Shown here: positions 32,133-38,468 of the stretch, piece by piece
Layout of the letters: each line of letters opens with the position of its first letter
How positions within the stretch are numbered: position 1 is the first letter of the stretch
Assembly: GCA_050011895.1 (NCBI GenBank)
Contig: JBEKIF010000041.1
Span: 1 to 38,468 of the forward strand
Source of the DNA: DATBGO01 sp050011895
Lineage (GTDB): Bacteria > Actinomycetota > Actinomycetes > Streptosporangiales > Streptosporangiaceae
Direction: 5' to 3'
Length of the DNA stretch: 38,468 nucleotides
Translations under genes and position numbers: made by a program
Notes under the pieces: model-generated
The model's input: only the letters and a program-made list of their open reading frames with translations
Told to the model about the DNA's origin: nothing
Database searches by the model: none

Positions 32133-32396
32133 ATGAAGATCGACGAGGAGGCCGCACGCCCGGTGCTCAACCGGCTCCGCCGGGCCCAGGGCCAGCTGGC
32201 CGGGGTCATCACGATGATCGAGTCCGGGCGGGAGTGCGCGGAAGTGGTCACCCAGCTGGCCGCGGTATCCCGGGCCCTGGACCGGGCCGGGTTCAAGATC
32301 GTGGCCAGCGGGATGCGGCAATGCCTGTCCGCAGAAGAAGGCGATTCCCCGATGTCGGAGGATCAGCTGGAGAAGATGTTCCTCACCCTCGCCTGA
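32133..32396 (+). CDS. CsoR/CstR-family repressor, persulfide-sensor type
   Basis: 87 aa, ATG 32133 with AAGGAGG upstream; this is the DUF156 four-helix fold: RLRRAQGQLAGVITMIESGR, ECAEVVTQLAAVSRALDRAG, FKIVASGMRQCL, then a C-terminal helix. Copper-sensing CsoR uses Cys-His-Cys (C-x-H-xxx-C). Here Cys35 and Cys64 are present, but the position four before the second Cys is Gly60, not His. CstR persulfide sensors likewise lack the His and form di- to tetrasulfide bridges between the two cysteines. So I call it CstR-like. It is autoregulated through operator 7 and is followed by DUF302 in the same unit. Six more operators mark its probable regulon. Confidence 0.88.
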   Translation: MKIDEEAARPVLNRLRRAQGQLAGVITMIESGRECAEVVTQLAAVSRALDRAGFKIVASGMRQCLSAEEGDSPMSEDQLEKMFLTLA

Positions 32397-32437
32397 CCAC
32401 TTGATCATCGGGCCCAGCGATCCGGAAGGAGGGGAAC

Positions 32438-32842
32438 ATGGACTACGGGATCACCATCCGCACGCCTATCCCGTTCACCGAGGCGGTGGCGCGCGTCCGC
32501 GAGGCGCTCAAGGCGCAGGGCTTCGGCGTGCTCACCGAGATCGACGTACAGGCCACCTTGCGCGACAAGCTCGGTGAGGAGATGGAGGAGTACCTCATCC
32601 TCGGCGCCTGCAACCCGCCGCTGGCGCACCGGGCGCTTGCTGCCGACCGCAGGATCGGGCTGCTGCTGCCCTGCAACGTGGTGGTACGGACCGAGGGGGG
32701 CCAGACGGTCATCGAGGCGCTCGACCCGCAGACGATGGTCGTGGTAGCCGCGCAGCCGGCCCTCCAGCCGGTGGCGGACGAAGCCGCGACCCGGCTCCAG
32801 GCCGCGCTGGATTCCATGCGAGACAGCGGAGAAACCGGCTGA
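32438..32842 (+). CDS. DUF302-family protein
   Basis: 134 aa; ATG 32438 with GGAAGGAGGGGAAC upstream, 41 bases after the repressor stop. DUF302 features: FTEAVARVREALKAQGFGVL, TEIDVQATLRDKLGEEMEEY, LILGACNPPLAHRALAADRR, IGLLLPCNVVV. The ACNPP and LPCN segments carry two conserved cysteines. Function is unknown; the family is often adjacent to CsoR/CstR repressors, sulfurtransferases and thiol enzymes, which suggests a role in handling sulfane sulfur or a soft metal. Here it is surely in the repressor operon. A hairpin follows. Confidence 0.9.
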   Translation: MDYGITIRTPIPFTEAVARVREALKAQGFGVLTEIDVQATLRDKLGEEMEEYLILGACNPPLAHRALAADRRIGLLLPCNVVVRTEGGQTVIEALDPQTMVVVAAQPALQPVADEAATRLQAALDSMRDSGETG

Positions 32843-32846
32843 CCGG

Positions 32847-32864
32847 CCGCTGGGCGGCCAGCGG
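32847..32864 (+). terminator. Short hairpin after DUF302 gene
   Basis: CCGCTGG-GCGG-CCAGCGG, 7-bp perfect stem, starting 4 bases after the DUF302 stop. No T-run. Probable end of the repressor operon. Confidence 0.5.
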
Positions 32865-32924
32865 GCTACCTAGTGTGCAACGGAACCCCCACGTGCTGGC
32901 CGTGGTCTCGGCGTGGTCTCGCCA

Positions 32925-33077
32925 TCACGGCGGGCGCGCAGGGAGCGCGGATCTGAGCTCAGTCCGGGCGTCAGAGGCCTCGTAACCGTGGTGGGCGAGG
33001 GAGACGAGTGCCGAGTACCGGCGCACTGCGCCGACACAGGCAACTGAGACCGTGGCGAGCTGCAGCGCAGTAGCCAT
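32925..33077 (-). CDS. Possible 50-aa protein or fragment
   Basis: Minus-strand frame MATALQLATVSVACVGAVRR, YSALVSLAHHGYEASDARTE, LRSALPARPP-stop. Composition is protein-like, but I see no family and no strong ribosome site. It is the only candidate in the 370 bases between the DUF302 and CDF genes. Confidence 0.25.
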   Translation of the reverse strand: MATALQLATVSVACVGAVRRYSALVSLAHHGYEASDARTELRSALPARPP

Positions 33078-33213
33078 CAGTTCCTAGCGGCCAGCGCCGT
33101 CGGGAGGCGTTTGACGTTCCCGCACGTAGTCTGTGTCTCCTGGCCACGGATGGTTCGCAAACAGTGGGTCTAAGAGGCTGCTTGCCGGCGTGGCGGTCGG
33201 AAGGGATCCTGCC

Positions 33214-33813
33214 GTGGCAGTCGCGGATGATCCAGTTCGGAAGGCCCTGCTGCGCCGGGGCTTCGCACTGGAGTACGCGACATTGACCTGGAACGTTGTC
33301 GGGATCGTGGTCCTGGCCATCGCGGCGATCTCGGCCCGGTCGGTAGCGCTGGCCGGATTCGGCCTCGATTCGCTGATCGAGATCGGCGCGTCCACGGTCG
33401 TGATCTGGGAACTATCGGGCACAGGCGAGGAACGCCAGCGCCGGGGGCTGCTGCTGATCGGGTACGCGTTCACCGCCCTGGCGGTTTATCTGCTGGTCCA
33501 GTCAACGGTCGCGCTGGCCACCGGCTATGACCCGCGGCACTCCCTGCCCGGGATCATCTGGACCACGGTCACCGCAGCGGCCATGTTCGCGCTGGCTGCC
33601 GGTAAGACCGAGACCGGCCGGGCATTGGGCAATCCTGTGCTGAGCACTGAGGGCCGGGTCACGATGATCGACGGCATCCTGGCGACTGCGGTGCTGCTCG
33701 GCCTGACGCTGAACGCGGCGCTGGGCTGGTGGTGGGCCGACCCTGCCGCCGGTTACGTGCTGGTTTACTACGCTGCCCGCGAGGTTCGCGAGATCTTCTT
33801 CGTCCATGACTGA
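33214..33813 (+). CDS. CDF-like cation transporter membrane domain
   Basis: 199 aa from GTG 33214 (GAAGGGATC upstream). Six hydrophobic helices: LEYATLTWNVVGIVVLAIAA; SVALAGFGLDSLIEIGASTV; GLLLIGYAFTALAVYLLVQS; GIIWTTVTAAAMFALAAGKT; MIDGILATAVLLGLTLNAAL; and WWADPAAGYVLVYYAAREVR. The AGFGLDSLIEI motif corresponds to the metal-site helix of cation-diffusion-facilitator proteins (xxxDS), and the DG in the fifth helix to the second site pair. The usual cytosolic metal-binding C-terminal domain is missing, so it is a short variant. A broken paralogue lies at 22442-23098. Substrate ion is unknown. Confidence 0.75.
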   Translation: MAVADDPVRKALLRRGFALEYATLTWNVVGIVVLAIAAISARSVALAGFGLDSLIEIGASTVVIWELSGTGEERQRRGLLLIGYAFTALAVYLLVQSTVALATGYDPRHSLPGIIWTTVTAAAMFALAAGKTETGRALGNPVLSTEGRVTMIDGILATAVLLGLTLNAALGWWWADPAAGYVLVYYAAREVREIFFVHD

Positions 33814-33929
33814 AGCCGGTGGCCGTTTGCGGCGGCCCGGCATTCACCAGTCCCGGCCATTCCGGCGCTCCGGTATTGAGGCGAGCAAGATCGGCGTCGT
33901 GCACCCTCAGATGATGATCGGGTGTCGTT

Positions 33930-34060
33930 TCCGCAGCTGGCGGCGCGTGACCTTGGCGACAAGGGTCAAGGTCCTCTTTGCCCCGGTGCTGGCCTTCTGC
34001 GCCCTTGGATCATCAACATCTGGTACCCGGAATTGCTCGGGAACGGCAGGACAAGGCTGC
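33930..34060 (+). pseudogene. ClC-channel internal fragment
   Basis: Two adjoining frames give RVKVLFAPVLAFCALG and IINIWYPELLGNGR, separated by a 1-nt deletion near 34006. They align with LRALFAPVIAFGILGVIGIW and YPQLFGNG of the intact ClC gene at 18581-20008. Only about 45 residues remain. Bases 34061-34277 hold no identifiable gene. Confidence 0.55.
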
Positions 34061-34277
34061 GCCGCCTGCAGCGCAAGATCCGCGAGCACGCCCCGGCCAC
34101 CAAGGTCCTGCGCGCGCCGGGAAACCACCCTCGCCACTGCGCTCTGGACGCCCCGCCGATGGCCGCGGGTGCGGCCCTGCCGGAGGCAAGAACACGGGCC
34201 ATAGGCCGATAAGGCGATCAGGAGCCGCGGATTCAAGGCTAAGACGAACAAGTTGCCACGAGGAGATGGAGAAGACC

Positions 34278-34484
34278 ATGACAAACCAGGTCGGCCAGGA
34301 GCACGGCGCCCGGTACGCAGAGATCGCGCGCCGGTGGTTCACGGATGGATGGGCGGGAGATCTCGCGATGGCTGACGACATCTTCAGTGAGGACCTCCGG
34401 CCCAACGGGGTCCACGTCGGCGTGGCAGGACCCGTCGAAAGGATCCGTGACCGGCTCACAGGATTCCCCGATTTGACCACGGAG
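34278..34484 (+). pseudogene. SnoaL-like protein, truncated at an insertion boundary
   Basis: ATG 34278 (GGAGATGGAGAAG upstream). ARYAEIARRWFTDGWAGDLA, MADDIFSEDLRPNGVHVGVA, GPVERIRDRLTGFPDLTTE is the first 70 residues of a SnoaL/NTF2-like polyketide-cyclase-fold protein. Directly after LTTE the sequence stops resembling the family, and the remaining half is missing. The break is about 350 bases before the IS110 transposase, so it probably marks the left end of that element. Confidence 0.6.
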
Positions 34485-34506
34485 CAATGCTTGAAACCTA
34501 GTAGCA

Positions 34507-34585
34507 GTGCACGGCACCGGAGACTTCTTCTTGAAACCCGGGGCTGGACCCCTATCCACAGACTGTGGCTCCGGTTGCCGTGCAC
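34507..34585 (+). ncRNA. Three-way-junction RNA fold in the IS110 leader, candidate bridge RNA part
   Basis: Arms 34507-34522 and 34569-34585 pair over 16 bp with a single bulged base (GTGCACGGCA...). They enclose two perfect hairpins: GGGG-CTGGA-CCCC (34540-34552) and CCACA-GAC-TGTGG (34556-34568), the latter stacked directly on the closing stem. IS110-group elements are known to express a structured bridge RNA from the non-coding left end, with loops that pair to target and donor DNA. Position and orientation fit. I have not identified guide loops, and the full RNA would extend further towards 34831. Confidence 0.45.
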
Positions 34586-34831
34586 CTGGTCCGGCGTGGC
34601 GTCCTGGCGCCGGGCAGGGCGGCGGTGAAGATCGTGTTCCGAGCCGTCCGCACGGTGGCGTCCTCTTGCAACCCGAGCCCCGAGCTCTGTCCGGAGACTG
34701 ACGTCCGTGCGGTGAGCTGGGGTCACGAACTGCTCATCGGATGCTGGGCCATCGAGCCCTTCCATTAGGGCGCTGCGTGTCCCTGCAGGGCTCATCCTTC
34801 GGGCCAGGGTCAGGGCAATGGGAGGTCTGGG

Positions 34832-36071
34832 TTGACGATCACGTGCGGTATTGACTGGGCGGAGAACCATCACGACGTAGCGCTGGTGGACGAGGCCGGG
34901 AAGCTGGTCGCCAAGCGGCGCATCGGCGATGACGTGCAGGGCTACCGGCAGTTGCTGGAGTTGCTCGCCCATGCTGGCGATAGTGCCAGCGAGCCGGTCC
35001 CGGTCGCGGTGGAGACGGCGCGGGGCCTGCTGATCTCGTGCCTGCGCACGACGGGCAGGAAGGTGTACTCGATCAACCCGATGGCGGTGGCCCGGTACCG
35101 GGAACGTCACACGGTCGCCCGGGCGAAATCAGACCATGCCGACGCGATGGTGCTGGCGAATATCCTGCGCACCGACGCCGCCGCGCACCGGCCGCTGCCG
35201 GCGGACTCCGAGCTGGCCCAGGTGATCGCGGTGCTGGCCCGGGCGCAGCAGGACGCAGCGTGGAACCGCGGGCAGCTGTCCAACCAGCTGCGCTCGCACC
35301 TCAAGCAGTACTTCCCGGCCGCGCTGGCCGCGTTCCAGGTCAAGGGCGTCGGCCTGGCCTCCCGCGAGGCCCGGGCGGTCCTCGCCGTGGCACCGGACCC
35401 GGCCGCGGCGGGCAGGCTGTCGGCGGCCCGGCTGGGGTCGGTGCTGCGCCAGGCCGGCCGGCAACGCGGCATCGAGGCGTGGGCCAGCCGCCTGCGCGCC
35501 ATCTTCGCCGGTGACTACCTGGCATCAGCTGGCCGCGGTCGAGCAGGCGATGGGCCGCCAGGCCCGCGCGCTGGTGCTGCAGCTCGACGCGGCGTGCCGC
35601 GCTGCTGACGACCTCGCCGAGGCCGCCGCGGCAGCGTTCGCCGAGCACCCGGACGCGGTGGTCCTGTCCAGCTTCCCCGGGATCGGGCCGGTCACCGGCG
35701 CCCGGGTGCTGGCTGAGATCGGCGATGACCGGACCCGGTTCCGCGATGCGCGCGGGCTGAAGTCCTACGCTGGGTCAGCGCCGGTCACCGTCGCCAGCGG
35801 CAAGAGCCGCGTCGTGCGCAACCGCAAGGTGAAAAACCAGCGGCTCGCCGCGGCAGGCTACGTGTGGGTCTTCGGCGCGCTTCCCTCACCCCAGGTCAAG
35901 GACCTCTACGACCGCCGGCGCGCAGCAGGCGACCGCCACGCCGCCGCGATGCGCAACCTGTTCAGCCGCCTGCTGGGCTGCCTGCACCACTGCCTGCAGA
36001 CCGGGCAGGCCTTCGACCCGGCCAAGGCCTTCCCGCTCCCCGAATCCCAGCCCGAACTTGCCGCCGCTTGA
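34832..36071 (+). pseudogene. IS110-family transposase, split by a 1-nt insertion
   Basis: TTG 34832 with GGGAGGT upstream. First part: ITCGIDWAENHHDVALVDEA (first catalytic Asp of the DEDD RuvC-like domain), VAVETARGLLISCL (Glu), ARAKSDHADAMVLANILRTD (the DxxD pair). At about 35525 (FAGDYL) one extra base shifts the frame. HQLAAVEQAMGRQARALVLQ continues in the next frame, with the Tnp_20 domain VVLSSFPGIGPVTGARVLAE and the AGSAPVTVASGKSR loop containing the conserved catalytic Ser region, to 36071. Joined length is about 412 aa, normal for IS110. The split separates the RuvC-like and serine domains, so the copy is probably inactive unless the shift is a sequencing error. Confidence 0.82.
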
Positions 36072-36115
36072 CAGTTAGCAAGATCGGATGTCTGTGGATG
36101 GGCCGGGAAAGGAGC

Positions 36116-36183
36116 GTACCTTCCCGGTGATCTAGTCGAGGTCCCAAGCAAGATCGGCGCTCGAACGCCGGTCGGGAAGGTAC
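36116..36183. repeat. Inverted repeat near the IS110/IS256 junction
   Basis: GTACCTTCCCG (36116-36126) and CGGGAAGGTAC (36173-36183) are perfect 11-bp inverted repeats 46 bases apart. The right arm precedes the IS256 transposase start by 7 bases. They may be relics of insertion-sequence ends. Confidence 0.45.
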
Positions 36184-36189
36184 AACCCG

Positions 36190-36462
36190 ATGCTCACCGT
36201 AGTCACTGCCCGGGCCGGCCGGGTGCAGCCGATGGCTCGTCGTCGCTGATCGATGAGATCGTGCGGGAGGGTGCCCGGCGGATGCTGGCCGAGGCGCTGC
36301 AGGCAGAGGTGGATGCGTATATCGCAGCGTTCGCGGCCGAGCGGGATGAGAATGGCCGCCGCTTGGTGGTCCGGAACCGGCTATCACCAGAGCCGGGAGG
36401 TGCTGACCAGCGCGGGCGCGGTTGAGGTGACCGTGCCGCGGGTGAACGATAAGCGCACCGAC
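36190..36462 (+). pseudogene. IS256 (mutator-type) transposase, N-terminal fragment
   Basis: ATG 36190: MLTVVTARAGRVQPM, then a frameshift to SSLIDEIVREGARRMLAEAL, QAEVDAYIAAFAAERDENGR, RLVVRN, then a second shift to GYHQSREVLTSAGAVEVTVP, RVNDKRTD. This is the N-terminal DNA-binding part of IS256-family transposases. It breaks off at about 36462. The DDE catalytic domain is absent, so it is an inactive fragment. Confidence 0.75.
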
Positions 36463-36552
36463 CGTGAATCCCGCCTCGGCCAGGCAGATCGCGCTGGTCA
36501 GCCCGCTCACCCCGGCACCGATCACGAATGCGTCAAGCCTGGGGGTGTTCAC
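36462..36552 (-). pseudogene. FAD-dependent oxidoreductase N-terminal stub
   Basis: From ATG 36552 on the minus strand: MNTPRLDAFVIGAGVSGLTS, AICLAEAGFTV. VIGAGVSGLTSAICLAEAG is a textbook GxGxxG dinucleotide-binding fold of D-amino-acid-oxidase-like flavoproteins. It ends where the IS256 fragment begins, so the rest of the gene was replaced by the insertion or a later deletion. Confidence 0.65.
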
Positions 36553-36650
36553 CCAGGAAACATACTCGCTGCCAGCGCGCTCCAGCCCGGCCGAACGACG
36601 GCCGCGTTACCGCCGGGGGCTCCCGCTCCGCCTCAGCGGGTGGCGAGCGT

Positions 36651-37166
36651 TTAGTGGACGTCGAGGTGGTCGGCGGCGCGGTTCGCGGTGATGGCCACGC
36701 TGTCCCCGGCCAGCAGCGCGTGGTCGTCGACGACAGGGAGGTCGGCCGTGGTGAAGCTGACCTGGTGGCTGAGCAGTGCCGGGCTGGCCTCGGGCCGGTC
36801 GAGGTCTAGAGCGTCGCGGGCGCTCAGGGCCGCGGGGGTGATGGCCTCGCTGGTCCGGCCGATCGCGCGGCCATGCTCGGCCAGGACGGCGTACAGCCCT
36901 CGGCGGCAGAGGTCGGCGGGATCCAGGGCAGCGGCCAGCTGCGCCGGGAGATGGGACGTCTGGACGATGACCGGCCGGCCGTCGGCCAGCCGCAGGCGGC
37001 GCAGCCGGAGGACCTGCCCGGCCGCGCCGAGGCGGGCGCCGACGTCGTCCGGCGCCGCGACGGTGTCCGCGGCGAGCAGCCGGGTGGTGATCTGCGCGCC
37101 CCGGCCGGACCACGAACCGGTCACGCACCACGAGCTGCCCTGCCTGAATGCGCACCTCATGGCCAT
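36651..37166 (-). pseudogene. GntR-family regulator lacking the HTH (UTRA domain)
   Basis: Residues from about 27 on are a UTRA ligand domain of GntR/HutC regulators: RLLAADTVAAPDDVGARLGA, GQVLRLRRLRLADGRPVIVQ, TSHLPAQLAAALDPADLCRR, GLYAVLAEHGRAIGRTSEAI, HALLAGDSVAITANRAADHL. The preceding codons (QLVVRDRFVVRPG in the neighbouring frame, up to 37179) suggest a frameshift near 37085. The winged-helix N-terminus is missing altogether. So this is a regulator remnant. Bases 37180-37345 show no gene. Confidence 0.65.
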
Positions 37167-37345
37167 CGCTTAGGCGCACCGGCCCAGCCGGGGCAGGTGC
37201 GGTCCTGCCGGGACGGTTAGGGCTGTCAGCCGATGCCCTGGCGCGGGCGTGCGGGCGGTTTCGACGTGGGGAGCATATGGCGGAAAGCTAGGCGGGAAGG
37301 CCAGGCTGGTGGTGATGGCGTGTCGGTAGGGTGCTCGTCGGTCTG

Positions 37346-37387
37346 GGTTGATGCTGGTCAACCGGTGGGTTGAGGTGCTGCTCAACC
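37346..37387 (+). promoter_or_regulatory. Tandem pair of GGTTGA/TCAACC dyads
   Basis: GGTTGA-TGCTGG-TCAACC (37346-37363) and GGTTGA-GGTGCTGC-TCAACC (37368-37387) are two consecutive inverted repeats with identical half-sites, 4 bases apart. They lie 58 bases upstream of the membrane-protein start. They could be a double repressor operator or two small leader hairpins. Confidence 0.5.
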
Positions 37388-37444
37388 TGGATGCCCATCT
37401 GTGGGCCGACGCGCCGATGGGCGGCTGGCGACAGGCTCGGGATC

Positions 37445-37984
37445 ATGAATACTAACTCGGCGTACCTCATCAACGCGATCCTCGTCCTGCTGGTCGTCCG
37501 CCAGATCCGCGAGCACCGGCTGGACCTGCGGAACCTGGCCGTCCCGGTGCTGGCTGTCGGCGCTGCCGCCGTCCTGTTCCTGCATTCGGTGCCGGTCGGG
37601 GGCAACGATGTCCCGCTGGAGCTGATCTGTGTTTCGGCCGGGGCGGTCATGGGCGGCCTGGCCGGGCTGGCCACGTACCTGCGCCGCGGCGGTGACGGCC
37701 GGGTGCTGGGCCGGGCGGGCTGGCTGGCCGCCGGCCTGTGGATCACCGGGGTGGGCGCCCGGATGGCGTTCGTGTTCGCCGCCACCCACGGGGCTGGCCC
37801 GGCGATCGGCCGGTTCAGCTTCGCGCATCAGATCACCGGCGCGGACGCATGGACCGCGGCGCTGGTGATGATGGCCCTGGCCGACGTGCTGACCCGGCTG
37901 GTCGTGCTGTTCGTGCGCGGCCGCCGGATGACAGCCGGGGCACCCGCCGTCTCCGCGCCGGTCCGCGCTGGTACCCATGTCTGA
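37445..37984 (+). CDS. Five-helix integral membrane protein
   Basis: 179 aa from ATG 37445 (MNTNSAYLINAILVLLVVRQ); the ribosome site is weak. Hydrophobic segments: residues 6-20, LAVPVLAVGAAAVLFLHSVP, LELICVSAGAVMGGLAGLAT, AGWLAAGLWITGVGARMAFV, and WTAALVMMALADVLTRLVVL. The regularly spaced polar loops IREHRLDLR and YLRRGGDGRV lie on the inside by the positive-inside rule. It resembles actinobacterial CcdC/DUF1453-like membrane proteins of unknown role. The tandem dyads upstream suggest that it is regulated. Confidence 0.72.
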   Translation: MNTNSAYLINAILVLLVVRQIREHRLDLRNLAVPVLAVGAAAVLFLHSVPVGGNDVPLELICVSAGAVMGGLAGLATYLRRGGDGRVLGRAGWLAAGLWITGVGARMAFVFAATHGAGPAIGRFSFAHQITGADAWTAALVMMALADVLTRLVVLFVRGRRMTAGAPAVSAPVRAGTHV

Positions 37985-38021
37985 TCTGTTTTCGGCGCCC
38001 GCCGCGCGCCAGACTGTGACC

Positions 38022-38468
38022 ATGAGGACACGGCTGGCAGCGGCGGGCCGCACGCATGGCCCGGCGGATCCCGGCCAGCCGCCGCCCGCGGCGGGCGCCG
38101 GGGAGGCGTCGGCCCGGGTGGCGCAGGCGCGGTCGCGCGCCGGTGAGCGCCGCTACCGTCAGCGCCAGATGCTGCGTCCGCTGGGATGGGCTTTTATCGC
38201 GGTCGTGGTGGTCGCCGGTCTTAATAGCCATCCCGCGGCGGGCCTGACAGGGATCCGGCTGGCCATCACGGCCGCCGTCGCCGTGTATGTCGCGGCTGCA
38301 GCCGTGGGCCTGACACCTGGCTGGGGTGAGCGCGGCCTCGCGGCTCAGATGACGGCGCCCTGGGGGCGCTTTGCTGACCGCCCGCGCGCTTCACCAGCGA
38401 GACGCCACTGGCTCTTCCCCTCGTTGAAGTCGAACAGCAGATCATGGCGCACGCCATACGAGGGATAC
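38022..38468 (+). CDS. Membrane protein, N-terminal part (runs off the window)
   Basis: ATG 38022, 37 bases after the previous stop. A charged, Pro/Ala-rich N-terminus of about 48 residues (GERRYRQRQMLRPLGW) leads to two membrane helices (AFIAVVVVAGLNS; LAITAAVAVYVAAAAVGLTP). The layout could be the beginning of a sensor histidine kinase or another signalling protein, but no further domain is in the window. From about 38345 on, the opposite strand has an equally convincing frame, so a junction may truncate this gene there. Confidence 0.45.
   Translation, partial: MRTRLAAAGRTHGPADPGQPPPAAGAGEASARVAQARSRAGERRYRQRQMLRPLGWAFIAVVVVAGLNSHPAAGLTGIRLAITAAVAVYVAAAAVGLTPGWGERGLAAQMTAPWGRFADRPRASPARRHWLFPSLKSNSRSWRTPYEGY
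38345..38467 (-). CDS. Partial unknown gene, C-terminal end
   Basis: Open from the window edge on the minus strand: YPSYGVRHDLLFDFNEGKSQ, WRLAGEARGRSAKRPQGAVI-stop. The composition (DLLFDFNEGKSQWR) is unlike shadow frames, so a real gene probably enters from the right. The family is not recognised. Confidence 0.35.
   Translation of the reverse strand, partial: YPSYGVRHDLLFDFNEGKSQWRLAGEARGRSAKRPQGAVI

Larger units (their letters stand above)
34485..36090 (+). mobile_element. IS110-family insertion sequence (ends approximate)
   Basis: Composed of a 5' non-coding region of about 340 bases, the transposase (34832-36071) and a very short 3' flank. Long left and short right non-coding ends are the layout of the IS110 group. 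IS110 elements have no clear terminal inverted repeats, so the ends are inferred: left from the break in the SnoaL-like gene, right from the transposase stop. Confidence 0.55.

Noticed and set aside
34013..35110. 365-codon minus-strand open frame
   Set aside because: It runs antisense to the SnoaL fragment and the IS110 transposase start and has no family signature.

Overview
The window is high-GC DNA (about 70 % by eye) with GTG/TTG starts, strong GGAGG ribosome sites and families typical of soil Actinomycetota: PadR-ABC-FtsX operon, DUF7144, berberine-bridge-type oxidase, DUF302, IS110 and IS256 elements. It is a chromosomal segment from a filamentous-type actinobacterium, probably Streptosporangiales/Treboniaceae-like; this placement is an inference. 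Gene density is low for such a genome. The area between intact genes is full of truncated, frameshifted and nonsense-broken genes, so this looks like an accessory, decaying genomic region.

Layout. 0.2-4.3 kb: FAD oxidase, remnant of an APH-type phosphotransferase, a tRNA-Ala 3' fragment (minus), and a zinc alcohol dehydrogenase. 4.7-8.5 kb: Sua5 N-terminal fragment, DUF7144 membrane protein with a 20-bp terminator-like hairpin, TPR protein, and a zinc-ribbon membrane protein broken by a 1-nt deletion. 9.0-11.9 kb: remnant of a conjugative/integrative element (lytic transglycosylase-NlpC/P60 protein, HTH protein, P-loop-like protein, small membrane protein), cut off at a second tRNA-Ala 3' fragment (plus) that joins directly to a truncated DNA ligase gene. 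12.4-18.5 kb: GNAT and VOC fragments, an intact VOC protein, then a PadR - ABC ATPase - FtsX permease operon whose start overlaps a perfect 27-nt palindrome. 18.5-21.7 kb: a minus-strand operon pstS-like, TorD-like, ClC channel. 21.8-25.2 kb: remnants of an NADH-oxidase-type flavoprotein, a membrane protein, a CDF-like transporter and a DHA2 MFS transporter, with an intact MarR gene and a 55-aa membrane protein.

26.2-32.8 kb is the most coherent and interesting part: a reactive-sulfur regulon. Seven copies of the dyad ATACCC-N4-GGGTAT sit upstream of a rhodanese (followed by a TauE/SafE sulfite-exporter gene with a 1-nt insertion), a thioredoxin, an OsmC peroxidase coupled to a cysteine-desulfurase-like PLP enzyme, a DUF2892 membrane protein (frameshifted), and a CsoR-family repressor with DUF302. 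The repressor keeps both cysteines but has Gly where copper-sensing CsoR has His, as in persulfide-sensing CstR. The simplest reading is a CstR-type switch that derepresses persulfide and sulfite handling when sulfane sulfur accumulates. A TetR gene with its own dyad lies inside this block.

33.2-38.5 kb: intact CDF-like transporter (paralogue of the broken copy at 22.4-23.1 kb), fragments of a ClC channel and a SnoaL-like protein, an IS110 element with a long, strongly structured 5' non-coding region (candidate bridge RNA) and a frameshifted transposase, an IS256 fragment joined to a flavoprotein N-terminus, a GntR/UTRA remnant, and two membrane proteins. No rRNA, complete tRNA, CRISPR array or integrase was seen.
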